A stretch of 64,000 nt of DNA from contig NZ_CP029482.1 in NCBI RefSeq assembly GCF_003151075.1, positions 6,478,001 through 6,542,000 on the forward strand, written 5' to 3'. The translations under genes and the position numbers were made by a program. The DNA comes from Pseudomonas sp. 31-12. Its GTDB lineage: Bacteria; Pseudomonadota; Gammaproteobacteria; Pseudomonadales; Pseudomonadaceae. The notes under the pieces are model-generated. The model was not told where the DNA came from. It made no database searches and saw nothing but the letters and a program-made list of their open reading frames with translations. Shown here piece after piece: positions 8,601 to 18,017 of this stretch (position 1 is its first letter; each line of letters opens with the position of its first letter).

Positions 8601-9802
8601 CCCTTGAATCATCCGCATCACCGCTGATCTTCGGCGGTGCCGCCTCATCGCCTCGAGCGGCGCTCCCCGTGCTGCCGCCCTTGGCGTTGTACATCCACAT
8701 CCCGTGGTGTGTGCGCAAATGCCCTTATTGCGACTTCAACTCCCACACCGCCAGCCCGGTGCTGCCGGAGCAGGAGTACGTCGACGCGTTGCTGGCCGAC
8801 CTCGATCAGGACCTGCATGCGGTTTACGGCCGTGAACTGAGCTCGATCTTCTTCGGCGGCGGCACGCCGAGCCTGTTCAGCGCCGAAGCCTTGGGCCGTT
8901 TGCTCAAAGGCGTCGAGCAGCGCATCCCGTTTGCCAGCGACATCGAAATCACCCTGGAAGCCAATCCGGGCACCTTCGAGCAAGAGAAATTCGTCGCCTA
9001 CCGCGCGCTGGGCATCAATCGCCTGTCGATCGGCATTCAGAGTTTCCAGGAAGAGAAACTCAAGGCGTTGGGGCGAATTCACAACGGCGACGAAGCGGTT
9101 CGAGCCGCCGGCATGGCGCGTCAGGCCGGGTTCGATAATTTCAACCTAGACTTGATGCACGGCTTGCCGGATCAGTCGCTGGACGATGCGTTGAGCGACC
9201 TGCGCCAGGCCATCGCCCTGAAACCGACCCATCTGTCCTGGTATCAGCTGACGCTGGAGCCGAACACGGTGTTCTGGAACCAGCCACCGACGCTGCCGGA
9301 AGACGACACGTTGTGGGACATTCAGGAAGCCGGCCAGGCGCTGCTCGCCGAACACGGTTACGCGCAATACGAGGTCTCGGCCTATGCGCAACCCGGTCGC
9401 CCGGCGCGGCATAACCTCAATTACTGGAGCTTCGGCGACTTCATCGGCATCGGCGCCGGCGCCCACGGCAAGCTCAGCCATCCGGACGGGCGCATCGTGC
9501 GCACCTGGAAGACGCGCCTGCCGAAGGATTACCTGAACCCGGCGAAAAGCTTCAAGGCTGGCGAGAAAGCGCTGACCAACGAAGAGCTGCCGTTCGAGTT
9601 TTTGATGAATGCGTTGCGCCTGACTGAGGGCGTCGAGTCGCGGCTGTACCCGGAACGCACCGGGCTGAGCCTGGAAAGCCTCGCCGAAGGCCGCCGGGAA
9701 GCCGAACAAAGCGGCCTGTTGCAGGTCGAACCGTCACGTCTGGCGGCGACCGATCGCGGACAGCTGTTTCTCAATGACTTGCTGCAAACATTTCTGAGCT
9801 GA
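8597..9802 (+). CDS. hemW: Radical-SAM heme chaperone HemW
   Basis: HemW (formerly mistaken for a second coproporphyrinogen oxidase, HemN-like) is a radical-SAM protein that carries heme to target respiratory proteins. The ATG at 8597, overlapping the rdgB stop, gives 401 residues. The radical-SAM cluster motif is [11 protein letters not shown] (Cx3Cx2C), followed by [34 protein letters not shown] and [11 protein letters not shown]; the C-terminal HemN domain includes [10 protein letters not shown]. The fourth cysteine diagnostic of true HemN (CxxxCxxCxC) is absent: the residue is Phe, as in HemW. Confidence 0.93.
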   Translation: MTLESSASPLIFGGAASSPRAALPVLPPLALYIHIPWCVRKCPYCDFNSHTASPVLPEQEYVDALLADLDQDLHAVYGRELSSIFFGGGTPSLFSAEALGRLLKGVEQRIPFASDIEITLEANPGTFEQEKFVAYRALGINRLSIGIQSFQEEKLKALGRIHNGDEAVRAAGMARQAGFDNFNLDLMHGLPDQSLDDALSDLRQAIALKPTHLSWYQLTLEPNTVFWNQPPTLPEDDTLWDIQEAGQALLAEHGYAQYEVSAYAQPGRPARHNLNYWSFGDFIGIGAGAHGKLSHPDGRIVRTWKTRLPKDYLNPAKSFKAGEKALTNEELPFEFLMNALRLTEGVESRLYPERTGLSLESLAEGRREAEQSGLLQVEPSRLAATDRGQLFLNDLLQTFLS

Positions 9803-9824
9803 TTTCAGCCTTAGGGGAAAACGA

Positions 9825-10148
9825 ATGGATTTGATACTCGACCTGCTCGCCACCGTCTCCCGCTGGAGCCGCAGCAACCTGTCGGAGATTTCTCTGGCCT
9901 TGGTGGGCTGCCTGTTGGTGTTGTTCGGCGCGGACATCAAAGGCTGGGTCGACCAACGCCTGGGCAGCATCGCCGGCGCGTTACGCGTGCCGTTGCTCGC
10001 TCTGGTGTGCATGGTCGGCAGCGGCGTGGCACTGATCTACGCCACGCCATGGATCATCAAAGGCCTGAGCCAGTTCAACAACTACAGCCTGGCGCCGGTG
10101 TTGTTGGTGGTGCTGGTGCTGATCGGCGTTGTAGCTGACCGCCGCTGA
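9825..10148 (+). CDS. DUF3392 family membrane protein
   Basis: This 107-residue protein matches the DUF3392 family as I know it: an N-terminal amphipathic stretch DLLATVSRWSRSNLSEISLALVG, the conserved FGADIKGWVDQRLG, then two further hydrophobic helices (VPLLALVCMVGSGVALIY and APVLLVVLVLIGVVA). About three membrane segments are predicted. No function is known. It lies 22 bases after hemW behind a GGGGAAAACGA ribosome binding site and ends the metX-to-DUF3392 run before a REP pair. Confidence 0.85.
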   Translation: MDLILDLLATVSRWSRSNLSEISLALVGCLLVLFGADIKGWVDQRLGSIAGALRVPLLALVCMVGSGVALIYATPWIIKGLSQFNNYSLAPVLLVVLVLIGVVADRR

Positions 10149-10171
10149 CTTTTGACTACACCCAAAACAAC

Positions 10172-10263
10172 TGTGGGAGCGAGCCTGCTCGCGATGGCGT
10201 CATAACATTCAACATCTTCGTTGACTGTCAGACCGCAATCGCGAGCAGGCTCGCTCCCACAGT
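10172..10263. repeat. REP pair (REPIN), CGAGC subtype
   Basis: CTGTGGGAGCGAGCCTGCTC ... and the inverted copy CGCGAGCAGGCTCGCTCCCA flank ~40 bases between the convergent DUF3392 and trmB genes. Confidence 0.88.
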
Positions 10264-10280
10264 TTTTACAGCGATACGGC

Positions 10281-11006
10281 TCAGGACTGTTTTTCGAACT
10301 TCAGGTCCCACACGCCATGCCCAAGACGTTCGCCGCGGCGTTCGAACTTGGTGATCGGGCGTTCGGTCGGGCGCGGGACGCATTTGCCGTCTTCGGCCAG
10401 GTTGCGATAACCCGGCGCGACGTTCATCACTTCCAACATGTACTCGGCATACGGCTCCCAGTCGGTGGCCATGTGCAGGATGCCGCCGACCTTCAACTTG
10501 CTGCGCACCAGCTCAGCGAAGGACGCCTGAACGATACGGCGCTTGTGGTGGCGGCTCTTGTGCCACGGGTCCGGGAAAAACAGCATCAGGCGATCGAGGC
10601 TGTTGTCGGCCACGCAACGGTTGAGCACTTCGATCGCGTCGCAATCGTAGACCCGCAGATTTGTCAGGCCCTGTGTCAGCACGCCATTGAGCAGCGCGCC
10701 CACACCCGGACGGTGCACTTCCACGCCAATGAAATCCTGTTCCGGCGAGGCTGCGGCCATTTCCAGCAGCGAATGGCCCATGCCGAAACCGATTTCCAGC
10801 GAACGCGGTGCCGAGCGACCGAATACCTGGTCGAAGTCCACCGGCGCGTCGGCCAATGGCAGCACGAACAGCGGCGTGCCCTGGTCCAGACCACGTTGCT
10901 GGCCTTCGGTCATGCGCCCGGCGCGCATCACAAAACTCTTGATGCGGCGATGTTGGCGCTCGTCGCCTTCTTCCGTCTGGATTGGCGTGTCGTTTGATTC
11001 AGTCAT
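10281..11006 (-). CDS. trmB: tRNA (guanine-N7)-methyltransferase TrmB
   Basis: TrmB makes m7G46 in the variable loop of many tRNAs using SAM. The ATG at 11006 gives 241 residues. Visible blocks are [16 protein letters not shown] (SAM motif I), [12 protein letters not shown], the family signature [21 protein letters not shown], and [14 protein letters not shown]. The C-terminus has the TrmB-specific [24 protein letters not shown] block. It lies nine bases downstream of thiG on the same strand, an arrangement conserved in Pseudomonas. Confidence 0.96.
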   Translation of the reverse strand: MTESNDTPIQTEEGDERQHRRIKSFVMRAGRMTEGQQRGLDQGTPLFVLPLADAPVDFDQVFGRSAPRSLEIGFGMGHSLLEMAAASPEQDFIGVEVHRPGVGALLNGVLTQGLTNLRVYDCDAIEVLNRCVADNSLDRLMLFFPDPWHKSRHHKRRIVQASFAELVRSKLKVGGILHMATDWEPYAEYMLEVMNVAPGYRNLAEDGKCVPRPTERPITKFERRGERLGHGVWDLKFEKQS

Positions 11007-11015
11007 CAATGGCTC

Positions 11016-11810
11016 TTACTTGATCAGACCATCCAGCGGCGAGGAGGCGCTGGCATAGAGTTTTTTCGGCATGCGGCCGGCGAGGTAGGCCAGGCGGCCC
11101 GCGACGATGGCGTGTTTCATGGCTTCAGCCATCATGATCGGCTGCTGGGCGTGGGCGATGGCCGAGTTCATCAGCACTGCTTCGCAACCCAGTTCCATGG
11201 CGATGGTGGCGTCGGAAGCGGTACCGACACCGGCATCCACCAATACGGGAATCTTGGCTTCTTCGAGGATGATCTGCAGGTTGTACGGGTTGCAGATCCC
11301 CAGGCCCGTGCCGATCAGACCGGCCAGCGGCATCACTGCAATAACACCAATTTCCGCCAGTTGACGGGCAATGATCGGGTCATCGCTGGTGTAGACCATC
11401 ACGTCGAAGCCTTCCTTGACCAGCACTTCGGCGGCCTTGAGGGTTTCGATCACGTTGGGGAACAGGGTTTTCTGGTCCGCCAGCACTTCCAGCTTCACCA
11501 GGTTGTGGCCACCGAGCAGCTCACGGGCCAGGCGGCAGGTGCGCACAGCCTCGGTCGCGTCGAAGCAACCGGCGGTGTTCGGCAGGAAGGTGTAGCGATC
11601 CGGCGACAGGACTTCGAGCAGGTTCGGTTCGCCCGGGCTCTGGCCGAGGTTGGTGCGGCGAACGGCGAAGGTCACGATCTCGGCACCCGAGGCTTCGATG
11701 GCCAGGCGGGTTTCTTCCATGTCGCGGTACTTGCCGGTGCCTACCAGCAAACGCGACTGGTAAGTACGACCGGCCAGGACGAAGGGCTTGTCGCTACGAA
11801 CGATGCTCAT
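11016..11810 (-). CDS. thiG: Thiazole synthase ThiG
   Basis: ThiG forms the thiazole phosphate half of thiamine from 1-deoxyxylulose 5-phosphate, dehydroglycine and sulfur delivered by ThiS thiocarboxylate. The 264-residue TIM-barrel protein contains [23 protein letters not shown], the Schiff-base lysine in [16 protein letters not shown] (Lys106) and the phosphate-binding [29 protein letters not shown]. It follows thiS by 60 bases. I see no TPP riboswitch upstream of thiS-thiG. Confidence 0.97.
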   Translation of the reverse strand: MSIVRSDKPFVLAGRTYQSRLLVGTGKYRDMEETRLAIEASGAEIVTFAVRRTNLGQSPGEPNLLEVLSPDRYTFLPNTAGCFDATEAVRTCRLARELLGGHNLVKLEVLADQKTLFPNVIETLKAAEVLVKEGFDVMVYTSDDPIIARQLAEIGVIAVMPLAGLIGTGLGICNPYNLQIILEEAKIPVLVDAGVGTASDATIAMELGCEAVLMNSAIAHAQQPIMMAEAMKHAIVAGRLAYLAGRMPKKLYASASSPLDGLIK

Positions 11811-11870
11811 GGGAAATCCTCTGTAGGGGTGAGGTTCTTGCAGAATTCTGTGCTCTTGCGGGCCGGGCGA

Positions 11871-12071
11871 CTAGCCACCGCCGATGGCGTGGACGACTTC
11901 GACGCTGTCGCCGTCGTTCAGCGTGGTTTCCGCATGCTGGCTGCGCGGGACGATATCCAGATTGAGCTCGACCGCCACCCGGCGTCCGGTCAGTTCCAGA
12001 CGGGTCAGCAGGGCCGCAACGGTTTCACCGTCGGGCAGTTCAAGGGATTCGCCGTTCAACTGAATGCGCAT
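11871..12071 (-). CDS. thiS: Sulfur carrier protein ThiS
   Basis: ThiS is a 66-residue ubiquitin-like sulfur carrier whose C-terminal Gly-Gly becomes a thiocarboxylate and donates sulfur to ThiG. The sequence [20 protein letters not shown] ... ending HAIGGG has the required terminal glycines and typical beta-grasp length. The ATG at 12071 is preferred because it aligns with the family start; two further ATGs lie up to six codons upstream. No strong ribosome binding site is visible for any of these starts. Confidence 0.93.
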   Translation of the reverse strand: MRIQLNGESLELPDGETVAALLTRLELTGRRVAVELNLDIVPRSQHAETTLNDGDSVEVVHAIGGG

Positions 12072-12161
12072 GCCGGAAGCCGCCATCATTTTTAGGGGCT
12101 GGCATTCTAGCCCGATCAGTCTTGGCGACCCAAGCCATTCGTCATGAAATGGACCGCCCGG

Positions 12162-12533
12162 TCAGCTCAACCGCCAGGCGGCAAGCCCCAGGCAGAACCA
12201 GCCGACCAGGAATGCCAGGCCGCCGAAGGGTGTGACGATCCCGAGCTTGCTGACACCGGTCAGTGTCAGCAGGTACAGACTGCCGGAAAACAGCAGGATG
12301 CCGATGGCAAACGAGGCGCCAGCCCAGGTCATCAAGCGCCCAGGAATCTGCGTGGCCAGAAATGCCACGCCCAGCAGGGCCAGGGTGTGCACCAATTGGT
12401 AGGTGACGCCGGTGTGGAAAATTGCCAGGTATTCAGGCGTCAGACGGTTTTTCAGGCCGTGGGCGGCGAACGCGCCAAGGGCAACGCCAGTGAAGCCGAA
12501 GAAAGCGGCCAGCATCAGAAAGCCACGCAGCAT
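12162..12533 (-). CDS. DUF423 family membrane protein
   Basis: This 123-residue protein has four hydrophobic helices and the DUF423 signature at the N-terminus (GFTGVALGAFAAHGLKNRL, residues ~15-34), followed by FHTGVTYQLVHTLALLGVAFL and ITPFGGLAFLVGWFCLGLAAW-like segments. GGAG lies six bases before the ATG. DUF423 proteins (YgdD-like) are inner-membrane proteins of unknown function. The gene is divergent from mtgA, with 74 bases between them that must hold both promoters. Confidence 0.88.
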   Translation of the reverse strand: MLRGFLMLAAFFGFTGVALGAFAAHGLKNRLTPEYLAIFHTGVTYQLVHTLALLGVAFLATQIPGRLMTWAGASFAIGILLFSGSLYLLTLTGVSKLGIVTPFGGLAFLVGWFCLGLAAWRLS

Positions 12534-12607
12534 GAAGAACTCCAGTCAGACTCGATCCACAGGGTCTGTATAATGGCCCGCTCAACGGGTTCGGCCAAGC
12601 CATCTCT

Positions 12608-13330
12608 ATGCTGCGTTTATTTTTGCGACGATTCACGAAGGCCCTGCTCTGGTTCGCGGGTGGCAGCGTATTGCTGGTGCTGATCTTTCGCGTGGTACCG
12701 CCACCGGGAACCGCGTTGATGGTCGAGCGCAAGGTCGAATCCTGGTTCGACGGCGAGCCGATTGACCTGCAACGCACGTGGAAACCCTGGGATGAAATCT
12801 CGGACGACCTGAAAGTCGCGGTGATCGCGGGCGAGGATCAGAAATTCCCGGAGCATTGGGGTTTTGACTTTGGGGCGATCCAGAAAGCCTTGGCCCATAA
12901 CGAGCTCGGCGGTTCGATTCGCGGTGCCAGCACCCTGAGCCAGCAGGTCTCGAAGAATCTGTTTTTGTGGTCCGGCCGCAGCTGGCTGCGTAAAGGCCTG
13001 GAGGCGTGGTTCACCGGGCTGATCGAAGTGCTCTGGCCCAAGCAGCGGATACTTGAGGTGTACCTGAACAGCGTCGAGTGGGATGACGGGGTGTTTGGCG
13101 CAGAAGCGGCGGCCCGGCATCACTTTGGCGTTGGTGCCAAGTCTCTTTCCCGGCAGCAGGCGAGTTTGCTGGCGGCTGTGCTGCCTAACCCGCGGGTTTG
13201 GAGTGCGAGTCATCCGACCAACTATGTTGCGCGCAGGGCTGGGTGGATTCGTCAGCAGATGAGTCAGTTGGGGGGCGATAGCTATCTGGTTGGCATCAAT
13301 GATTCGCGCCGGGCGCCTTGGTCCCAATAA
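12608..13330 (+). CDS. mtgA: Monofunctional peptidoglycan glycosyltransferase MtgA
   Basis: MtgA polymerises lipid II into glycan strands at the periplasmic face. The 240-residue GT51 protein has an N-terminal membrane anchor (ALLWFAGGSVLLVLIFRVV, residues ~12-31) and the five GT51 motifs: VIAGEDQKFPEHWGFD with the catalytic Glu, GASTLSQQVSKNLFL, GLEAWFTGLIEVLWPKQRILEVYLNSVEW, GAEAAARHHFG and QQASLLAAVLPNPR. No transpeptidase domain follows, so it is monofunctional. Confidence 0.96.
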   Translation: MLRLFLRRFTKALLWFAGGSVLLVLIFRVVPPPGTALMVERKVESWFDGEPIDLQRTWKPWDEISDDLKVAVIAGEDQKFPEHWGFDFGAIQKALAHNELGGSIRGASTLSQQVSKNLFLWSGRSWLRKGLEAWFTGLIEVLWPKQRILEVYLNSVEWDDGVFGAEAAARHHFGVGAKSLSRQQASLLAAVLPNPRVWSASHPTNYVARRAGWIRQQMSQLGGDSYLVGINDSRRAPWSQ

Positions 13331-13340
13331 CACTGCAAAA

Positions 13341-13438
13341 CCCCTGTGGGAGCGAGCCTGCTCGCGATAGCGGTAGATTATTCAACATCTGTACCGACTG
13401 ACCTGACGCCATCGCGAGCAGGCTCGCTCCCACAGGGG
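13341..13438. repeat. REP pair (REPIN), CGAGC subtype
   Basis: CCCCTGTGGGAGCGAGCCTG ... and the inverted CAGGCTCGCTCCCACAGGGG flank ~45 bases. It lies between the convergent mtgA and rpoH, just before their shared terminator. Confidence 0.88.
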
Positions 13439-13463
13439 CCGGCGCCAGCCGGATAAATGGGCA

Positions 13464-13502
13464 CAAAAAAAACGCCCCGATCAATGATCGGGGCGTTTTT
13501 TA
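13464..13502. terminator. Bidirectional intrinsic terminator between mtgA and rpoH
   Basis: A perfect 12-bp stem, AACGCCCCGATC with GATCGGGGCGTT, closes over an AAT loop. It has a run of As on the left and of Ts on the right, so it can end transcription from both mtgA (+) and rpoH (-). Confidence 0.92.
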
Positions 13503-13518
13503 TTGCCTGCTTGCTGCG

Positions 13519-14373
13519 TTAAGCGGCAATCGACAACTTGAGCTTGTTCATGGCGCTCTTTTCGAGCTGACGAATACGCTCGGCCGACACGTTGTACTTC
13601 TGCGCCAGGTCATGCAGCGTGGCCTTCTCTTCCGCCAGCCAGCGCTGGTAGAGGATGTCACGGCTGCGGTCGTCCAGCACTTCCAGCGCTTCGTGCAGGT
13701 TGTGGTTGGAGTTGTCGCTCCAATCGGCATCTTCCAGTTGACGGGCCGGGTCGTACCGGTGGTCTTCCAGATAGTTGGCCGGCGACTGGAAAGCACTGTC
13801 GTCGTCCGCTTCCGCGGCCGGGTCGAAGGCCATGTCATGGCCGGTCAGGCGACTTTCCATCTCGCGCACTTCCCGCGGCTCTACGCCGAGGCTTTCCGCC
13901 ACACGGTGGACTTCCTCGTTGTTCAGCCACGCCAGGCGTTTCTTCTGGCTGCGCAGGTTGAAGAACAGCTTGCGCTGGGCCTTGGTGGTCGCGACTTTCA
14001 CAATGCGCCAGTTGCGCAGGATGAACTCGTGAATTTCCGCCTTGATCCAGTGCACCGCGAACGAAACCAGACGCACACCCATTTCCGGGTTGAAGCGCTT
14101 AACGGCCTTCATCAGGCCGACGTTGCCTTCCTGGATCAGGTCAGCCTGAGCCAGGCCGTAGCCGGAATAGCTACGGGCGATATGTACGACAAAACGCAGG
14201 TGGGCGAGCACCATCTGCCGAGCCGCCCCCAAATCCTGCTCATAATAGAGACTCTCGGCCAGTTCACGCTCCTGCTCCGGCGTCAGCAATGGAATGCTGT
14301 TCACGGTGTGCACATAGGCCTCCAGGTTCGCACCCGGGACCAGAGCATATGCAGGTTGCAAAGAATTGGTCAT
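13519..14373 (-). CDS. rpoH: RNA polymerase heat-shock sigma factor RpoH
   Basis: Sigma-32 directs transcription of chaperone and protease genes on heat shock. The ATG at 14373 follows a GGAGG site and gives 284 residues, the normal length. Region 2 contains [33 protein letters not shown] and [23 protein letters not shown]. The RpoH box is [15 protein letters not shown], and region 4 ends with [28 protein letters not shown]. It follows ftsY-ftsE-ftsX on the same strand, the classic gamma-proteobacterial order. A sigma-E/AlgU-like promoter lies in the gap before it. Confidence 0.97.
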   Translation of the reverse strand: MTNSLQPAYALVPGANLEAYVHTVNSIPLLTPEQERELAESLYYEQDLGAARQMVLAHLRFVVHIARSYSGYGLAQADLIQEGNVGLMKAVKRFNPEMGVRLVSFAVHWIKAEIHEFILRNWRIVKVATTKAQRKLFFNLRSQKKRLAWLNNEEVHRVAESLGVEPREVREMESRLTGHDMAFDPAAEADDDSAFQSPANYLEDHRYDPARQLEDADWSDNSNHNLHEALEVLDDRSRDILYQRWLAEEKATLHDLAQKYNVSAERIRQLEKSAMNKLKLSIAA

Positions 14374-14422
14374 ACGAAAAAACCTCCGACTTACATAACT
14401 CGTGCAGTTCAGCACTGCGAAA

Positions 14423-14450
14423 ATTGACCGGAAACCGAAAGACAAGTTCC
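14423..14450 (-). promoter_or_regulatory. AlgU/sigma-E-type promoter candidate of rpoH
   Basis: On the minus strand GGAACTT (14450-14444) is followed after 16 bases by TCAAT (14427-14423, in the context GGTCAATTT). This fits the GAACTT-N16/17-TCnnA pattern of extracytoplasmic stress sigma factors. An AlgU-dependent rpoH promoter is known in P. aeruginosa. It lies ~50 bases upstream of the rpoH start. Confidence 0.55.
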
Positions 14451-14486
14451 CATAAACGCTGAAAGGTCAATACGAGCAAAATGATA

Positions 14487-15509
14487 CTACTTAGGCGCAA
14501 GCTCCCTCAGGTGGCGTGCGACTGCAATCCATGCACCGATATACCCCAACAGCACCGCGCCAAGCAAGAGAGACAGACCATCGGCCACTGGCACTCCGGC
14601 CAATGCGAAATCACTGCCGTACAAACCGGCCAGCCCGACGACCGCGTCGTTCAGCCAATCAAGGCCAAACGCCAATACGCCCCATGAAAGAATCCCCGCA
14701 CCGAAGCCGTAAAGCGCACCCATATAAAGAAAGGGCCTGCGCACATAGCTGTCCGTGCCGCCGACGAGTTTAATCACTTCTATCTCTGTGCGGCGGTTTT
14801 CAATATGAAGACGAATGGTATTGCCTATCACCAAAAGTAATGCAGAAACCAGAAGCACAGTCAGACCGAAGACAAAACGGTCACCCAGCTTGAGGATCGC
14901 TGCCAGACGCTCGACCCAGACTAGATCAAGTTGCGCCTGTTGTACCTTCGGCAACTCGGAAAGTTTTTGTCGTAATGCTTCAAGCGTGGGCTTGTCGACC
15001 TCGTTCGGCGTTACCAGAACCACGCCAGGCAGCGGGTTTTCCGGCAATTCCTTGAGCGCCTCGCCCAGGCCGGACTGTTGCTGGAACTCTTCCAGCGCCT
15101 GATCACGACCGACATATTCCGCATCTGCCACACCAGGCATGCTTTTGATCTGCTCACGCAACGATTCGCCTTCAGCAGGGCTGGCCTCGAGTTGCAGGTA
15201 CAGGGAAATCTGCGCCGCTCGCTGCCAGGAGCCGCCCAGACGCTCGACGTTACTTAGCAAAAGTGACAGGCCCATCGGCAAACTCAGGGCAACCGCCATC
15301 ACCATGCAGGTGAAAAAGCTGCCGATCGGCTGCTTGCCCAATCGACGCAGGCTGTCCAGTAAACTGGCGCGATGACTTTCAACCCAGGCGCGGAACAGCG
15401 TGGCGAAATCCGGGCCGTCGTCATCGTCGCGTTTTTTCTTCTGCGGTTGCGGATCGGCGGCTTTCGGCGCCACACGCTCGGAAACCTTGGGGCTGCGTGT
15501 CGCACTCAT
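14487..15509 (-). CDS. ftsX: Cell-division ABC transporter-like permease FtsX
   Basis: FtsX forms an inner-membrane complex with FtsE that activates murein amidases at the septum. The 340-residue protein has a long charged N-terminal extension (residues ~1-55, with PQKKKRDDDD), a first membrane helix ACMVMAVALSLPMGLSLLL-like near residue 75, a large periplasmic loop to ~220, then three more helices (FVFGLTVLLVSALLLVIGN, MGALYGFGAGILSWGVLAF, LLLGAVLLGYIGAWIAV). It overlaps ftsE by four bases. Confidence 0.94.
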   Translation of the reverse strand: MSATRSPKVSERVAPKAADPQPQKKKRDDDDGPDFATLFRAWVESHRASLLDSLRRLGKQPIGSFFTCMVMAVALSLPMGLSLLLSNVERLGGSWQRAAQISLYLQLEASPAEGESLREQIKSMPGVADAEYVGRDQALEEFQQQSGLGEALKELPENPLPGVVLVTPNEVDKPTLEALRQKLSELPKVQQAQLDLVWVERLAAILKLGDRFVFGLTVLLVSALLLVIGNTIRLHIENRRTEIEVIKLVGGTDSYVRRPFLYMGALYGFGAGILSWGVLAFGLDWLNDAVVGLAGLYGSDFALAGVPVADGLSLLLGAVLLGYIGAWIAVARHLRELAPK

Positions 15510-16177
15510 ACGCCCGCCTCCCCGTCGCCGATCAATCGGCCGCGTTGCAGCGTCAGCATGCGATGACGCATGCGGGCGATCAGCGCGAGGTCGTGACTGG
15601 CGATCAACACGCTGGTGCCCAGACGGTTGATGTCTTCGAACACGCCCATGATCTCGGCCGCCAGGCGCGGGTCGAGGTTACCGGTCGGTTCGTCCGCCAG
15701 CAGCAAGGCCGGTCGATGGACGATGGCGCGGGCGATGCCGACGCGCTGTTGCTGACCGGTGGACAGGTCGCCGGGGTACAGATCGGTTTTATCCGACAGC
15801 GCCACGCGCTCAAGTGCCGAATCCACGCGCTTGACGATCTCGGCCTTCGACAGACCGAGGATCTGCAGGGGCAGCGCGACGTTGTTGAACACCGTGCGAT
15901 CGAACAGCAACTGGTGATTCTGGAACACCACACCGATCTGCCGGCGCAGGTAAGGAATCTGCGCGTTGCTGATGGTGGCGAGGTCCTGGCCGGCCAGCAG
16001 CAATTTGCCGGTGGTCGGACGCTCCATCGCCAGCAGCAGCCGCAACAAGGTGCTTTTACCGGCACCGGAATGGCCGGTCACAAACAAAAACTCCCCCCGG
16101 CGGACTCGAAAACTCAGCTCATGCAAGCCGACGTGACCGTTCGGGTAGCGTTTACCGACCTGTTCGAAACGAATCAT
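15506..16177 (-). CDS. ftsE: Cell-division ATP-binding protein FtsE
   Basis: FtsE is the ATPase partner of FtsX, coupling ATP use in the cytoplasm to septal peptidoglycan hydrolysis outside. The 223-residue ABC domain has Walker A GHSGAGKSTLL, the Q-loop GVVFQNHQLL, the signature LSTGQQQRVGIARA (Thr replaces the second residue of LSGGQ, a common FtsE variant) and Walker B ALLLADEPTGNLD. It overlaps ftsY upstream and ftsX downstream by four bases each, so the three genes are translationally coupled. Confidence 0.96.
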   Translation of the reverse strand: MIRFEQVGKRYPNGHVGLHELSFRVRRGEFLFVTGHSGAGKSTLLRLLLAMERPTTGKLLLAGQDLATISNAQIPYLRRQIGVVFQNHQLLFDRTVFNNVALPLQILGLSKAEIVKRVDSALERVALSDKTDLYPGDLSTGQQQRVGIARAIVHRPALLLADEPTGNLDPRLAAEIMGVFEDINRLGTSVLIASHDLALIARMRHRMLTLQRGRLIGDGEAGV

Positions 16178-17673
16178 GAACGCTCCCGCTCGGCAAACAG
16201 TGCCTGGACAAAGGGTTCTGCTTCAAAAGTACGCAAGTCGTCGATGCCTTCACCGACGCCGATGTAGCGAATCGGCAAACCAAACTGCTTGGCCAGGGCG
16301 AAAATCACCCCGCCCTTGGCGGTGCCGTCGAGCTTGGTCAACGCCAGACCGGTCAGTTCGACGGTCTGGTTGAATTGCTTGGCCTGGCTGATGGCGTTTT
16401 GGCCAGTACCGGCGTCGAGCACCAGCAGCACCTCGTGCGGCGCGTCGGCGTCGAGTTTGCTGATGACACGGCGAACCTTCTTCAACTCTTCCATCAGGTT
16501 GTCTTTGGTGTGCAAGCGACCGGCGGTGTCGGCGATCAGCACGTCAATGCCACGGGCCTTGGCGGCTTGCACGGCATCGAAGATAACCGAAGCCGAGTCG
16601 GCGCCGGTGTGCTGGGCGATGACCGGGATCTTGTTGCGCTCGCCCCAGACCTGCAATTGCTCGACGGCGGCGGCGCGGAAGGTGTCACCGGCTGCGAGCA
16701 TGACTTTCTTGCCCTCGAGTTGCAGTTTCTTCGCCAGCTTGCCGATGGTGGTGGTCTTGCCGGCGCCGTTGACGCCGACCACCAGAATCACGAAAGGCTT
16801 GTTCTGCGAGGTGATTTTCAGCGGCTGCTCGACAGGCTTGAGCATCGCGGCGAGTTCAGCCTGCAGGGATTTGTAAAGCGCGTCGGCGTCGGCCAGCTCT
16901 TTGCGCGCGACCTTTTGGGTCAGGCGCTGAATGATCACCGAGGTCGCCTCGACGCCAACGTCGGCGGTCAGCAGACGGGTTTCGATGTCTTCGAGCAACT
17001 CGTCATCGATGATTTTCTTGCCGAGGAACAGGCTGGCCATGCCTTCGCCGATGCTGGCGCTGGTCTTGGACAGGCCTTGCTTGAGGCGAGCGAAGAAACC
17101 GGCTTTGGTTTCTTCGGTGCGCGGCGGCTCGGCCGGGGCTTCGACGGGAACGGCGGGCGCGGCGACTACCGGGGCAATCACGGGGGCAGGCGCAGGCGCT
17201 TCAACCACAGGAGCGACGAACGCAGGAATCACCGGTTCTGGAGCTACCGGCTCAGGTTCGGCCACGACAACTGGCGCAACGACAGGCTCGATAAGCGGCG
17301 CCTGAACAGGCTCTGGCGCAAAGGCAGTCGGGGCAGGAATCGGCGGCGTCACATGCGGCGCCAGTGCATCTTCGACCAAGGCCACCGGCTCTTCCGCCAC
17401 CGGCAACGTCAGCCACGGCTCTGGAGCGGGTGCCAGCGGCTGCTCGGCAATCACTTCAGGTTCAGCCTCAGCGACCGGTTGCAGCACCGGCTCGGCCATC
17501 GGCAGGACAACCGGCACCGGCTCTTCTTCTATTACCGGCGCAGGTGTTGGCTCAGGCAGTGGTTGTGGCTGTTCGACGACGGGTTCCTGCGGCTTTTTGC
17601 GCAGCCATCCGAACAGGCTTTTCTTCTCGCCAGCCGCAGCTGGGGTCTTCTTGTCGTCGTTGGAACCAAACAT
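16174..17673 (-). CDS. ftsY: Signal recognition particle receptor FtsY
   Basis: FtsY docks SRP-ribosome complexes at the inner membrane. The C-terminal NG domain (residues ~195-499) has [18 protein letters not shown] (P-loop), [30 protein letters not shown] and [12 protein letters not shown]. The first ~190 residues are a highly repetitive Pro/Glu/Ala/Val region ([17 protein letters not shown] type repeats) preceded by a basic [12 protein letters not shown] membrane-binding stretch. The repetitive acidic A-domain is normal for the family but long here. I see no clear Shine-Dalgarno before the ATG. Confidence 0.95.
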   Translation of the reverse strand: MFGSNDDKKTPAAAGEKKSLFGWLRKKPQEPVVEQPQPLPEPTPAPVIEEEPVPVVLPMAEPVLQPVAEAEPEVIAEQPLAPAPEPWLTLPVAEEPVALVEDALAPHVTPPIPAPTAFAPEPVQAPLIEPVVAPVVVAEPEPVAPEPVIPAFVAPVVEAPAPAPVIAPVVAAPAVPVEAPAEPPRTEETKAGFFARLKQGLSKTSASIGEGMASLFLGKKIIDDELLEDIETRLLTADVGVEATSVIIQRLTQKVARKELADADALYKSLQAELAAMLKPVEQPLKITSQNKPFVILVVGVNGAGKTTTIGKLAKKLQLEGKKVMLAAGDTFRAAAVEQLQVWGERNKIPVIAQHTGADSASVIFDAVQAAKARGIDVLIADTAGRLHTKDNLMEELKKVRRVISKLDADAPHEVLLVLDAGTGQNAISQAKQFNQTVELTGLALTKLDGTAKGGVIFALAKQFGLPIRYIGVGEGIDDLRTFEAEPFVQALFAERERS

Positions 17674-18017
17674 GGAGGACGGCTATCTCACGGTAGCGAC
17701 GCGCCTAAGGGCGCCCCGGCAAATAAATATTCGATGCAGAACAGACTGCGATTGACCCAGCTTGTTCACGCGCAACATTTTGTCGAGGTGCAAACTGCAC
17801 CTCAAAGGTTGACTAATACGAAGGACTGGAACGGCATCGTCGGCGAAAACGCAGAGTTTAGCTGACAAACTCAAAGCTTCCGCAGGTAACCCATGCAACC
17901 TTCCGGCCGATCAAAGGCCTGATAGGCGTGGCCGCCAGTAAAACGGACCAGTATCCTAGCACCCTCTCGCCCGCCGACGCTAAGACCTAGCGGGCAGTCC
18001 CAAAGGTTTAAAAACGA
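17674..18017. other. Divergent intergenic region ftsY / M16 protease with a 19-bp palindrome
   Basis: This 344-base gap must hold the promoters of both divergent operons. It contains one clear structure at 17785-17803: GAGGTGCA, spacer AAC, TGCACCTC, a perfect 8-bp inverted repeat. A TTGACT hexamer starts six bases later. I find no credible reading frame or RNA gene here. Confidence 0.6.

Noticed and set aside
12072..12161. TPP riboswitch upstream of thiS-thiG
   Set aside because: The 90-base gap does not contain the conserved thi-box words (CUGAGA and GACCUGA-type segments), and DUF423 lies immediately beyond.
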